From Marinobacter nitratireducens (GTDB taxonomy: Bacteria; Pseudomonadota; Gammaproteobacteria; Pseudomonadales; Oleiphilaceae), in assembly GCF_000708045.1 (NCBI RefSeq), contig NZ_ANIE01000007.1, positions 434,001 to 498,000 on the forward strand: a stretch of DNA of 64,000 nucleotides. Reading direction: 5' to 3'. The notes under the pieces were generated by a model. The model searched no databases and was not told where the DNA came from. It worked only from the letters and a program-made list of their open reading frames with translations. Shown here piece by piece: positions 26,515 to 35,420 of this stretch (within the stretch, counting starts at the first letter, position 1; the number at the start of each line of letters is the position of its first letter). The translations under genes were made by a program, and so were the position numbers.

Positions 26515-26527
26515 ACGCCGCTCCGCT
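26500..26527. terminator. Hairpin across the ppnN stop codon
   Basis: An 11-bp perfect stem, AGCGGAGCGGC (26500-26510) and GCCGCTCCGCT (26517-26527), with loop TTGAAC that contains the TGA stop. It lies between convergent ppnN and the cytochrome gene and lacks a U-tract on both sides, so it may stabilise 3' ends or give partial termination. Confidence 0.45.
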
Positions 26528-26541
26528 GAGGTCGGGCTTGC

Positions 26542-26880
26542 TTACTTGCCACCAGCAGGGAGGCTGGAGAAGTAGGCCGCCAGGTTGGCAATGTCGTCAT
26601 CGCTCAACGCAGCCGCCTGACCTTGCATGATGGCAGCCTGGCCGCCGTTACGCTGTTTGGCCTTGTAGGCTTTCAGGGCAGACACCAGGTACTGCTCGTT
26701 CTGCCCGGCCAGGTTGGGGTAGGTAGGAATTTGCGCAATACCGTTCTGGCCATGACAGGCCGCGCAGACAGCGGCCTTGGCTTTGCCCGCAGCGGCATCG
26801 GCGGCAGAAGCAGCCATCGGAACCGCAGCACTCAGTGCAAAAATACCCGCGACAGCATAGTGTTTCAGACTCATGGACAT
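26542..26880 (-). CDS. Small periplasmic c-type cytochrome
   Basis: A 112-residue class I cytochrome c with a Sec signal peptide (cleavage after ...PMAASA), heme site CAACH (39-43) and a likely axial methionine at Met85 (AAIMQG). It resembles the cytochrome c4/c553 single-heme electron carriers feeding terminal oxidases. ATG at 26880 is chosen because GAGAGG precedes it; the frame is open 11 codons further. It is monocistronic, convergent with ppnN. Confidence 0.92.
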   Translation of the reverse strand: MSMSLKHYAVAGIFALSAAVPMAASAADAAAGKAKAAVCAACHGQNGIAQIPTYPNLAGQNEQYLVSALKAYKAKQRNGGQAAIMQGQAAALSDDDIANLAAYFSSLPAGGK

Positions 26881-27107
26881 TAACCTCTCATCATCGTTTT
26901 TTAGCATTTGCAAACCGGCCCGTTTAGCCGGACAGTAACCTGTTTTGCACTTATAGCACAGCAGTGGCCTGACTCAAATGTGATTGATCAAGGCTTTTTG
27001 TTCGACGTTTGTCCTCTTTTAATCGTCCAAGTATAGACGGAGAGTACGAATACGCCCGCGCCCCAGATTAGCTGATTTGTCGGAAAGACACTTGGAGAAA
27101 CACGTTC

Positions 27108-28211
27108 ATGTCCATCGAGGTCCAGGAACTTGCCTGCCGGGAAGGCCATATCGGTCTGTTGACACTTGATTCACCCAAAACCCTGAATGCCCTGACCGAA
27201 TCCATGGTCCGTGATGCCCAGGACGCCCTCGACAGATGGGCCGAAGACGATCGCATCTGTCTCGTAGTTCTGCAGGGGCGTGGTGAAAAGGCCTTCTGTG
27301 CCGGCGGCAATATCCGCCAGATGTACGGTGCCATGACGGGTGACGGCGATACCGAGGCGCCCGATCGCTTCTTTACCCGGGAATACCGCCTGGACTATAC
27401 CCTGCACGGCTTCCCCAAACCCGTGCTCGGCATTGCCCACGGAGTGATTATGGGGGGTGGCATGGGTCTTTTGGCCGGCTGCCGCTATCGTCTGGTTACG
27501 CCGGACATCACCATGGCCATGCCGGAAATATCCATTGGGCTGTTTCCGGATGTGGGGGCCAGCTGGTTTCTCAACCGCCTGCCCGGGCGCATCGGCCTGT
27601 TCATGGGATTGACCGGCGCCCGCCTGAATGTGACTGACGCCATCCGGATTGGTCTGGCGGATATGGTCCTGCTACCGGAGGACCGGGATGCCCTGCTTGC
27701 GCAGTTACAGGAACAACGCTGGACCGGTGAAGCCGCTGCCGACGACAACCGTCTGTTCAGGCTTCTGAACCAGATGCATTCCCCCGATTACCGATCCCTG
27801 GAAACCAGTCATCTGGCCCAGCACGAGCAGCAGATTGCCCGTCTGAGCGCCGGTGACGACCTGTCGGTGATTGTGGATCAATTGCTGTCAGCCGATATCA
27901 GCAGCCCCTGGTGGCAGGCGTGCATGGACAGCCTTCGCTCCGGCTGCCCGGTCACCGCCTGGCTGGTGTGGACCCAGCTCAAGAAAGCCCAGCAGATGTC
28001 CCTGAAGGATGTGTTCCGGATGGAACTGGCCATGGCCCGGGAGTGTGTGCGCCGACCCGACCTGGCAGAGGGCATCCGGGCCAGACTGGTCGATAAGGAT
28101 CAGAATCCGGCCTGGAGCTACAACAGCGTTGCGGATGTTCCTGCGGACGTCATTGAGGCCCACTTCCAGCCGGAATGGGACGATGAGACCGACCCCATGC
28201 AACTGGGCTGA
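27108..28211 (+). CDS. 3-hydroxyisobutyryl-CoA hydrolase-like enoyl-CoA hydratase family protein
   Basis: A 367-residue crotonase-fold protein. It shows GEKAFCAGGNIRQMYG (about 59-74, oxyanion hole), GGGMGL (about 116-121) and AMPEISIGLFPDVGASW, with catalytic Glu140 and Asp148. The HIBCH-type C-terminal extension (about 200-367) distinguishes it from simple hydratases. Such enzymes cleave 3-hydroxyisobutyryl-CoA in valine breakdown. GGAGA lies upstream of the ATG. No other valine gene is adjacent, so the substrate remains an inference. It ends three bases before the convergent ankyrin gene. Confidence 0.86.
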   Translation: MSIEVQELACREGHIGLLTLDSPKTLNALTESMVRDAQDALDRWAEDDRICLVVLQGRGEKAFCAGGNIRQMYGAMTGDGDTEAPDRFFTREYRLDYTLHGFPKPVLGIAHGVIMGGGMGLLAGCRYRLVTPDITMAMPEISIGLFPDVGASWFLNRLPGRIGLFMGLTGARLNVTDAIRIGLADMVLLPEDRDALLAQLQEQRWTGEAAADDNRLFRLLNQMHSPDYRSLETSHLAQHEQQIARLSAGDDLSVIVDQLLSADISSPWWQACMDSLRSGCPVTAWLVWTQLKKAQQMSLKDVFRMELAMARECVRRPDLAEGIRARLVDKDQNPAWSYNSVADVPADVIEAHFQPEWDDETDPMQLG

Positions 28212-28214
28212 GCC

Positions 28215-28910
28215 TTACAGCTCGGCTCCAGCCTGGACCAGCAGCATTTCCAGATCCCGGTGATTGTGCGCCCGGGCCACGTCCAGGGCGGTACGGCCGT
28301 CCGCGGACCGGAAGTTCACGTCGGCACCGGCTGCCAGCAGCATTTCCGCAGTCAGCAAATCGCCGTTGCCGACAATCTTCATCAGCAGCGAATCACCACC
28401 CTGGCTGACGTTCACATTGGCACCCGCTGTGAGCAGAAGCTTGACCACCGAAAGGTTGCCTTTCTCGGCCGCCCGGATGACCGGCGTGTAGCCGTCACGA
28501 TCGGCGGCATTCACATCAGCACCAGCAGACAGCAGCAACTGAACAAGGCGACGACTGCCTGTCGCTGAGGCCACCATCAACGGTGTTTCAGCATTGGCTC
28601 CCGCGAGATCAGGATTCGCGCCTTCGGAAAGCAGGTACCAGGCGACCCGGTCCTCGCCTGCCGCAACGGCCGCCATGAGGGGTGAGCCTTTCTCCGTCAG
28701 GGTGTTCAGAGAGGCTCCCGCCTTTGCCAATGCCATGACCCCATCAAGATCACCCGCCCGGGCGGCTTCGAAGAGAGGGGTACCGGCCGCCGTGCCGGAT
28801 TCTCGGGAGAGGTTACTCGGTTCCGAACTGGTCGCACAGCCGGACATTTCGGGCAGTATCAGTACAAACGCAGTCAGTATCAGGGGGTAGACGCCGGATC
28901 CCTTGGCCAT
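28215..28910 (-). CDS. Ankyrin-repeat lipoprotein
   Basis: A 231-residue protein with a lipoprotein signal (lipobox MSGC, Cys about 25) followed by a short Ser-rich linker. About five ankyrin repeats follow, with units such as GETPLM, DGYTPVIRAAEKGNL and DGRTALDVARAHNH. It is probably anchored in the outer or inner membrane facing the periplasm and used for protein binding; no partner can be named. It lies downstream of tmcA on the same strand after an 83-base gap, and its function is unknown. Confidence 0.85.
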   Translation of the reverse strand: MAKGSGVYPLILTAFVLILPEMSGCATSSEPSNLSRESGTAAGTPLFEAARAGDLDGVMALAKAGASLNTLTEKGSPLMAAVAAGEDRVAWYLLSEGANPDLAGANAETPLMVASATGSRRLVQLLLSAGADVNAADRDGYTPVIRAAEKGNLSVVKLLLTAGANVNVSQGGDSLLMKIVGNGDLLTAEMLLAAGADVNFRSADGRTALDVARAHNHRDLEMLLVQAGAEL

Positions 28911-28993
28911 AGTGTAAGGTCTCTGTTTTTTTAGTTTGGCCTATTCTGGGCAGCCGGCGACGAGAATTAAATCGAGCGGTTCACAACTCCGGT

Positions 28994-31141
28994 TCATTCT
29001 CCCGCGCCCGGCTCGAGCAGTTTCCGGGTCAATGCCCGCAGACGGTCCTCCCCATCGCGCTGCCCTGTGCACAGGCCGGCCTTTTGCAGTCTGGACCACT
29101 TCCATTGCAGGAGCACCGCAGCGCACCACAGTGCCGCATCCCCCTGATCCAGAATCTGTTCCATTCGCCCTGGTGTCAGGCACAGTTTTTTCAGTACCGG
29201 CAAGCTGAGCAGGTAGCCCCGATGCCCGTCCGCAAAACTCCCGGCATCACGAATATCGTCCTCGCCAAGCTCGACACTCACGGGCAGAGCGGCCGTCAAG
29301 CGGCCCAGCAAGCCAGGCTCCATCGCCGCCCAGGCCAGTGGCACCAGGGTCAGCCAGTGCTCTGTCAGTCGCGATTGCAGGCGTTCCGCAAGGTCTACCC
29401 CGGCAGAATCCAGGCCAGCCATCATCTGTACCGGGTATTCGCCACTGGTTGCCTCCCGTTGAAGTCCCACCCGAACCAACCGAAAACCGCAGCTCTGCCA
29501 GAAGTCCAACAGGTCACAACTGCCACCAAAACTGGTGCCAATGGCATTCAGCCCCTCATCGACCATGGCATCCCGTGCGGCAGCCACCAGCCGTTGCCCG
29601 ATTCGCTGACGCCGGGCATGGTCGGCCACAGCAATGCGTACCACACGAAAACAACGCTGACAGGCTGCCTCCGGGAAGCCACTGTGGCTGGCCAGGGACT
29701 GGGGCAACAGATGCCCGCGCAACCGTCGATTTCCGAGCATGACCTGCTGTGCAAGTTCCGTATCCAGCCCCCCTTCCACGGCCCCCCAAAGCAAACCGAC
29801 AACGTGATGGCCAATCCTCGCCCGCCAGGTCCTGGCGCTCGGATCATCGAGCCACTGCCGGAGATCCGCCGGCGTGGTTCGGTAATGAGCCTCCACCAGC
29901 AAGCCAAAGGCCTGGGACAGTTCCGTTTCGGGCGCACCAGCCGGGCTCCAGGGTTCGATGATCAGCTCTTCCGTGTCCGGGGCGAGTTCGGGCGTCTGGT
30001 CACTGTCTGAGGCAAGCAGAAACAGGTTCGAAATCACTCGTTCCAGTGGATCGCCCTCTGCCCAGCGTATGGGGCGCACCATGGATACCGCACGCCATTG
30101 GGGGGTTTCCTGCTCCAGTACCCGACGGAACCGGATGGAAAATCCCCGACCCGCCCCCTCATAACCGTGAACCGTGGATGCAAAGGCAACGCGGGGCCAC
30201 CCCTGCAGTATCTGCTTGAGTAAAAAAGCAGGAATGGCTGCTGCCTCGTCCACCAGTATCGCCTCGGCAGAAGGGCTTTGGGCGATTAACTCCTGAACCG
30301 GGAGATACTCAAGAACGGCACCATTGGCGCTTTCCAGCCTGTTCTCGTCCACTGAAACCGCACTGTGACCAAGCGACTGCCGGGCATGGCGGAACAGGGT
30401 GGTGACATTATCCCGGTTGGGGGAGGTAACGAGGATATGCTTCCGCCCCTTGCGCAACAGCTCAGCCGCAGCCATTCCCAGGGCAGCGGATTTCCCACGC
30501 CCACGATCGGCGGTAATCACCAGCGGGCGCTTGCGCCGACCAAGACCAAAGCCAACGAGTTGCTCGACCACCTGCCGCTGATCTTCGGTGGTCTGAATGG
30601 CAAAGGTGCATTCAGGCTTGGGCAATGTCGGGCAGCCTTCCCCATCGGACACAGGCACGTGGATCACATCCGGGTCCGCCGCCAGGATGTCCGCCATCCG
30701 GGCAGCAAACGAGTGCCCCTCAGCCTCATCCAGCCCGGTTCGCCGATAATCCGGGTCCTCGAATTGCCGCCACTGGGCAAGCGGCGGCATCAGCCAGAAC
30801 AACAAGCCGCCTGCCATCAGGGTGCCGGACAAAGCCGCAAAAGCGTCCGGTGGATTGCCCCACCAGCCATCCCAGACGGCAAGCGATAACTCGCTGCCCA
30901 GTAACGACCTCGCCTTTGACGATGGGATTTCGGTGAGGCGTGAATCCGGGGACTCGCCGCTGGCACCAACCCAGACTCCATGCTCTACCCGAAGCGACGG
31001 CAACAAACGCTGCAACCAGATCAGACTCTGTTCCCGCTCCCCATCAAGCAATACCAGCCGGCGTTCACCCCGGCGTGCCAGCTGCTGCTGAAACTGCGCC
31101 CATTGCTCAATATCGGGTGTGGCCGTCGTGGCGTCGGTCAT
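28994..31141 (-). CDS. tmcA: tRNA(Met) cytidine acetyltransferase
   Basis: A 715-residue protein (E. coli 671). The N-terminal domain is followed by a helicase-like ATPase with Walker A ADRGRGKS (211-218) and Walker B ILVDEAAAIP (about 303-312). A GNAT acetyltransferase domain with the acetyl-CoA loop RQRIGQRLVAAA (about 520-535) follows, then a C-terminal tRNA-binding tail. It makes N4-acetylcytidine at the wobble position of elongator tRNA-Met. It diverges from the helicase gene at 31227 across 85 bases. Confidence 0.94.
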   Translation of the reverse strand: MTDATTATPDIEQWAQFQQQLARRGERRLVLLDGEREQSLIWLQRLLPSLRVEHGVWVGASGESPDSRLTEIPSSKARSLLGSELSLAVWDGWWGNPPDAFAALSGTLMAGGLLFWLMPPLAQWRQFEDPDYRRTGLDEAEGHSFAARMADILAADPDVIHVPVSDGEGCPTLPKPECTFAIQTTEDQRQVVEQLVGFGLGRRKRPLVITADRGRGKSAALGMAAAELLRKGRKHILVTSPNRDNVTTLFRHARQSLGHSAVSVDENRLESANGAVLEYLPVQELIAQSPSAEAILVDEAAAIPAFLLKQILQGWPRVAFASTVHGYEGAGRGFSIRFRRVLEQETPQWRAVSMVRPIRWAEGDPLERVISNLFLLASDSDQTPELAPDTEELIIEPWSPAGAPETELSQAFGLLVEAHYRTTPADLRQWLDDPSARTWRARIGHHVVGLLWGAVEGGLDTELAQQVMLGNRRLRGHLLPQSLASHSGFPEAACQRCFRVVRIAVADHARRQRIGQRLVAAARDAMVDEGLNAIGTSFGGSCDLLDFWQSCGFRLVRVGLQREATSGEYPVQMMAGLDSAGVDLAERLQSRLTEHWLTLVPLAWAAMEPGLLGRLTAALPVSVELGEDDIRDAGSFADGHRGYLLSLPVLKKLCLTPGRMEQILDQGDAALWCAAVLLQWKWSRLQKAGLCTGQRDGEDRLRALTRKLLEPGAGE

Positions 31142-31226
31142 GATGTCAGATCCGTAACAGAATTCGCTGCGGGCAATTATGCGGGACTGCTATCGGCACT
31201 ACCAGTTGGCCGTTACAATACCCGCC

Positions 31227-33500
31227 ATGCCTTCTAACGCCCCCACCACCCCAGACAGTGACCTGCCCGGATTCCTCACCGATGAGCAGCGCGCCATCAT
31301 TACCGCCGGTTTTGAACATGCCTTGATTACGGCGGTGGCGGGCAGCGGCAAGACCTCGACGCTTGCCTGGCGCATTCGTTACCTGCTCCAGCAGGGGCAC
31401 GATCCGGACCGGATACTGGTGCTGATGTTCAACCGCAGCGCGCGGGTTGACTTCGAGCGTAAACTGCAGGAAATCTGCCTCCCGACAGGACTCGCCGCAC
31501 CGGAAGTCCGCACCTATCACGCCATGGGATTCAGACTCTACAAGCGCTTTGTCCGGGAGGGCTATCTTCCGGCCTTCTCGGAAAAGATCCTGACCGAGCA
31601 GGAAATCAGCTTCCAGGCCTGGCAATTGACCCGCCGCCTGGCGCCAGCAGACCTGGCTGACGACATCCGGCGCAACAAAAAGGATTTCGTGGAAACCGCA
31701 ACGGGGTTTATCGATCTGGTCAAAACCACGCTATCCCCCGCCGAGATCGTGTTTGAGGAACTGGGCTATGGCGACAAACACCGTTACCTGGTTGATCTTT
31801 TCCATGCCTTCGAGCAATGGCGTAAGGGCCAGAGCCGGATCAGTTACGCCGACATGCTCTACGAACCGGTCATGGCCATCCACCAGAATCCGCCGCTGCA
31901 GCGACTGGTCGGCAATAAAATGGACCTGGTCCTGGTGGATGAGTATCAGGACACCAATGAAATCCAGCACCTTCTCCTGCGCTACGTCGCCGGTGACCGG
32001 GCCCGGGTGACCGTTGTCGGCGATCCGGACCAGACCATCTATGAATTCCGGGGGGCCAAACCCGAGTTTATCCTAAAGCGTTTCAGCGACGAGTTCGAAA
32101 GCCCGCTGGAACAGACCCTCAGCTACACCTTCCGGTACGGGCACCAGGTGGCCCTCCTCGCCAACCATCTGATCTGCCGCAACACCGGTCGGAAGGACGT
32201 ACTTTGCCATTCCCACCCATCAACGCCGGCCACACTGGCCGAGCTGCACCGTACCAACAATGATAGCGAGGTCATCCTCAGCATCCTTGATCAGCCATCG
32301 CAACTCACTCCGAATGACACCGCTATCCTGTTTCGGGTCTGGAGCCAGAGCGTCCCCATCGAGCTGAAGTTGCTGGCACGGCAAATCCCCTACCGCATTG
32401 ACTCAGGAAAAGGCGCCCTGTTCAGCCGCGAGGTCCAGTCGATCACGGCGCTGCTGATGGTTATCACCGGGAGACTCGGACACGTGTCCGATGAGGATCG
32501 CCTGGACATTGCCCGGCACCTGCTACGGTTTCCCCACGTCGGCCTGAAAGAAGCGGAACTGGAACAGCTTGCTCGCAATCTCGCGGGCAGAACCGAACGC
32601 TGGGCCGAGTTTCTGCTGGCGATGGATTTCGATGCCCTGCCACCGATGGCCGGCCGCAAGTTGAAAAAGCTGGGCGAAGTGCTTGCCCAGGTCCACGGAT
32701 ACGCCGGTGCCGTTGCCGGCCTGATTACGGTCTACGCCGAACACACCGATTTGTACGAGGGTGTGCGAAGCCTCGCCCTCACCCACGAGAGTGCTGAAGA
32801 ACGTATCGACACGATTCATGGCTTCAGGGAGTACCTCAAGAGCCTGGGGGTCAGCCCGGATCAGGCTCTGGACCATCTGAAAGCCTTGAAGCAGCAGGCC
32901 GGCGAATCCCGGGAGGATGGCGTCTTGCTGTCCACCATTCACCGAACCAAGGGTCTGGAATGGCCCCGAGTGATTATTCCCGGGCTACAGGAAAAATACC
33001 TGCCCTACAGCCCTAGGAAGCAGGACGATGTCCGGGCCTTTCTGGAAAGCGAGCGCAGGCTTCTGTATGTGGGCATGACCCGGGCAAAAGAGGAACTCCA
33101 CCTGATCAGCCGCCCGGCCAGCCGTCAGCCTCACCTTGATGGGGACCAGGGCCCCAGCCGGTTTGTTGAAGAGAGTTGCGTGGACCTGTCACGGGAATTC
33201 GGCCATTGGCTCGATACCCGGATTCCCGACCAGGACACTATGATCCGACTCAGCGCTCCGCGAACCCCGGTCAGCCAACGCTATGGTCAAAGGGAAGGCG
33301 TCACCCTCGAAGACAACGGCATCAAGTCCTCTAATGACAAGGAACCTATTTGGCACCAGCAACGTGTCAGCCATGTGATCTTCGGTGCTGGTGATGTGGT
33401 GGCTGAGGATGAGCGCTCTTTTGAGGTCCGCTTCGACAACGGCGACACCCTGAACTTCAGCAAACAGAGTGCTCACCTCTACTTCACCCAACTGGCCTGA
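31227..33500 (+). CDS. UvrD/Rep-like superfamily 1 helicase (second copy, divergent)
   Basis: A 757-residue helicase with Walker A AVAGSGKT (36-43), DEYQDTNEIQ (about 236), GDPDQTIYEFRGAKP, STIHRTKGLEW and YVGMTRAKEE. It differs from the uvrD in this window: the lid segment is EFRGA instead of GWRGA, and motif V is IHRTKGLEW. Its C-terminal 60 residues repeat the GAGDVVAEDERSFEVRFDNG type of SH3-like tail. ATG at 31227 is chosen because homology begins soon after; TACAAT ends only 7 bases before it. Substrate and pathway are unknown, though DNA repair is likely. Confidence 0.86.
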   Translation: MPSNAPTTPDSDLPGFLTDEQRAIITAGFEHALITAVAGSGKTSTLAWRIRYLLQQGHDPDRILVLMFNRSARVDFERKLQEICLPTGLAAPEVRTYHAMGFRLYKRFVREGYLPAFSEKILTEQEISFQAWQLTRRLAPADLADDIRRNKKDFVETATGFIDLVKTTLSPAEIVFEELGYGDKHRYLVDLFHAFEQWRKGQSRISYADMLYEPVMAIHQNPPLQRLVGNKMDLVLVDEYQDTNEIQHLLLRYVAGDRARVTVVGDPDQTIYEFRGAKPEFILKRFSDEFESPLEQTLSYTFRYGHQVALLANHLICRNTGRKDVLCHSHPSTPATLAELHRTNNDSEVILSILDQPSQLTPNDTAILFRVWSQSVPIELKLLARQIPYRIDSGKGALFSREVQSITALLMVITGRLGHVSDEDRLDIARHLLRFPHVGLKEAELEQLARNLAGRTERWAEFLLAMDFDALPPMAGRKLKKLGEVLAQVHGYAGAVAGLITVYAEHTDLYEGVRSLALTHESAEERIDTIHGFREYLKSLGVSPDQALDHLKALKQQAGESREDGVLLSTIHRTKGLEWPRVIIPGLQEKYLPYSPRKQDDVRAFLESERRLLYVGMTRAKEELHLISRPASRQPHLDGDQGPSRFVEESCVDLSREFGHWLDTRIPDQDTMIRLSAPRTPVSQRYGQREGVTLEDNGIKSSNDKEPIWHQQRVSHVIFGAGDVVAEDERSFEVRFDNGDTLNFSKQSAHLYFTQLA

Positions 33501-33657
33501 CCGGACTGCGCACGGTCTCCGGTGATCGAAGTACACTGTTTAACGTAACGGTAAGTATCAAAGTTTTGTCTTTTGTGGACATTTAGCCTAGATTCCCCGT
33601 GTATACACGGGTTTAACCCATCCCGTATCCAAACGAACTACGAACAGGAGGTTCCGC

Positions 33658-34869
33658 ATGAGCATCATGCGTCCGCTCGCGATGGCTACCATCGCTACAA
33701 CTCTGGCAGCCCCGGTGGTTGCGGCCGAGCGCCAGGAAACCATCTACATCAACCCATTCGCTGCCTACCAGCTGTTTGACGACAAGCGCGACTTGAGCGA
33801 GACAGGAACCTTCGGTGTCGGCGTTGAGTACCGCTTCCTGCCGAACTGGGCTGTTGAAGCCCTCTACTCCCGAGCAGATGCCGACCGCAAGTATGTGCCT
33901 GGCGCATCCGAGTTTGATGAAATTCGGGTTGATGGCACCTATTACTTTGCCGGCCCGGAAGAGACCTGGAACCCGTATGTGTCTGTTGGTGCTGGCCATG
34001 CAGATTTCGGTACAGATGCCAACGGTCCGTTCACCGCCGGCAGCAATCACGATGAAACCCGAGTCAACGTTGGCACCGGTTTCCGGTACAACCTGAGCGA
34101 CAGCGTCTCCCTGCGCGGCGACCTTCGCGAATTCCACGGAATCGACGAGAGCACCTTTGACACCCAGGTATCTCTGGGCCTGAGCTTCGCCTTCGCCCGA
34201 ACCGTGTCTGATGCCGCTCCGATGCAATCAGAGCCGATGGACACCGACGGTGACGGTGTCGCCAACGGTCAGGACCAGTGCCCGGGGACCACTGCCGGCG
34301 CCATGGTCGACAGCAGCGGCTGCGAGCCAGATGCGGATATGGACAGCGTTGCGGACGCCCGTGACGCCTGCCCGAACACGCCCCGTGGTGCTGAGGTCAA
34401 CAGCCGCGGCTGTGAGCTCGACAGCGACAACGACGGCGTCGTGAACAGTGCCGACCAGTGCCCGAATACAACCGCAGGCGCGGATGTCGATGCCACTGGC
34501 TGCGAAGGTATCACCGAGACCATCCAGACATTCGAAATCGAAGTGCAATTCCCGACCAACAGCTCGGTCATCGGCGATACCTACGACGACGAAATCCGTC
34601 GCGTGGCCGATTTCCTGAAAGAGAACCCGGGAACCTCTGTTGAAATCGCCGGTCACTCTGATAGCCGTGGCGCTGCCGACTACAACCAGTCTCTGTCCCA
34701 GCGTCGTGCGGAAGCCGTCGCCACGCGCCTGACCGATGCACTGGGTGTGGATGCTGACCGCGTCAGTGCAATGGGTTACGGTGAAGAGCAGCCGGTAGCC
34801 TCCAACGACACTGCCGCTGGCCGCGCCGAAAACCGCCGAGTTGAGGCCCGTATTCAGGTTCAGCGCTGA
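33658..34869 (+). CDS. OmpA-family outer membrane protein with calcium-type repeats
   Basis: A 403-residue protein with a signal peptide (cleavage after ...PVVAA) and an eight-strand-like barrel (about 25-180). Three thrombospondin type-3 acidic repeats (about 195-290) with DTDGDGVANGQDQCP and DADMDSVADARDACP follow, with pairs of cysteines. A C-terminal OmpA peptidoglycan-binding domain (about 300-403) contains GHSDSRGAADYNQSLSQRRA. It links the outer membrane to the wall. ACAGGAGG lies 8 bases before the ATG. It ends at a strong terminator. Confidence 0.93.
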   Translation: MSIMRPLAMATIATTLAAPVVAAERQETIYINPFAAYQLFDDKRDLSETGTFGVGVEYRFLPNWAVEALYSRADADRKYVPGASEFDEIRVDGTYYFAGPEETWNPYVSVGAGHADFGTDANGPFTAGSNHDETRVNVGTGFRYNLSDSVSLRGDLREFHGIDESTFDTQVSLGLSFAFARTVSDAAPMQSEPMDTDGDGVANGQDQCPGTTAGAMVDSSGCEPDADMDSVADARDACPNTPRGAEVNSRGCELDSDNDGVVNSADQCPNTTAGADVDATGCEGITETIQTFEIEVQFPTNSSVIGDTYDDEIRRVADFLKENPGTSVEIAGHSDSRGAADYNQSLSQRRAEAVATRLTDALGVDADRVSAMGYGEEQPVASNDTAAGRAENRRVEARIQVQR

Positions 34870-34895
34870 TCGTTAGCTCTGTCTCTGAATAAGTG

Positions 34896-34922
34896 AAAAG
34901 GCGCCCTCGGGCGCCTTTTTTA
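34896..34922 (+). terminator. Terminator after the OmpA gene
   Basis: Stem AAAAGGCGCC / GGCGCCTTTT with a CTCG loop and TTTTTTATT directly after. The next gene begins only 13 bases beyond, so its transcription depends on read-through or on a promoter in the terminator region. Confidence 0.9.
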
Positions 34923-34934
34923 TTGGACATGTCC

Positions 34935-35420
34935 ATGATCCGGATATTACTGATAACAGCAGCCCTGAGTCTGGCCGCCCTTGCACATCCTGCGGATGTT
35001 TTTCGATGCGAGGGGCCGGATGGGGTGATGTATTCAGACCATCCCTGTGGTGATAGTGCGGAAACGGTCCAGGTGATCGATAACCGGATCGGCGGAAGTC
35101 TGGACCGGAACCTGCCCCCACCCCGGCAGAAGGAACAAACCGCCGAGTCCCAGCTTGATAAACACGAAGCCCAGAGCCGGGAAGAGGCCTGCCGATTTAT
35201 CAATTCAACGGACCTGAGGCGCTACATCATCAAGGAACAGGTGGTGAAAGGAATGACCCGGGATCACGTCAGACGGGCTTTCGGCAACCCGCCAGAAACC
35301 TACACCGACCCGCAGGAAGTCTGGATCTACCAGACCCGCTACTATGGTGCTCTGTACGAACTGACTTACGTGTATTTCCGGGACGGATGCGTCGAACGCG
35401 TGGTCTACCGCAAGCCCTGA
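34935..35420 (+). CDS. Secreted DUF4124-like protein with a BamE/SmpA-like C-terminal segment
   Basis: A 161-residue exported protein. Its signal peptide (IRILLITAALSLAALAHPAD) leads into FRCEGPDGVMYSDHPCG, a DUF4124-type motif with two cysteines. A charged coiled region (about 60-95) follows, then VVKGMTRDHVRRAFGNPP, the start of a BamE/SmpA-like fold ending in YVYFRDGCVERVVY. The combination of the two modules is unusual and its function is unknown. The start is uncertain: 34929 or 34935, with only GGA as a ribosome binding site. It ends 16 bases inside the convergent methyltransferase gene. Confidence 0.78.
   Translation: MIRILLITAALSLAALAHPADVFRCEGPDGVMYSDHPCGDSAETVQVIDNRIGGSLDRNLPPPRQKEQTAESQLDKHEAQSREEACRFINSTDLRRYIIKEQVVKGMTRDHVRRAFGNPPETYTDPQEVWIYQTRYYGALYELTYVYFRDGCVERVVYRKP

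Noticed and set aside
29084-30010. 308-codon plus-strand frame opposite tmcA
   Set aside because: Shadow of the GC-rich tmcA sequence; Gln/Pro-rich and without motifs.
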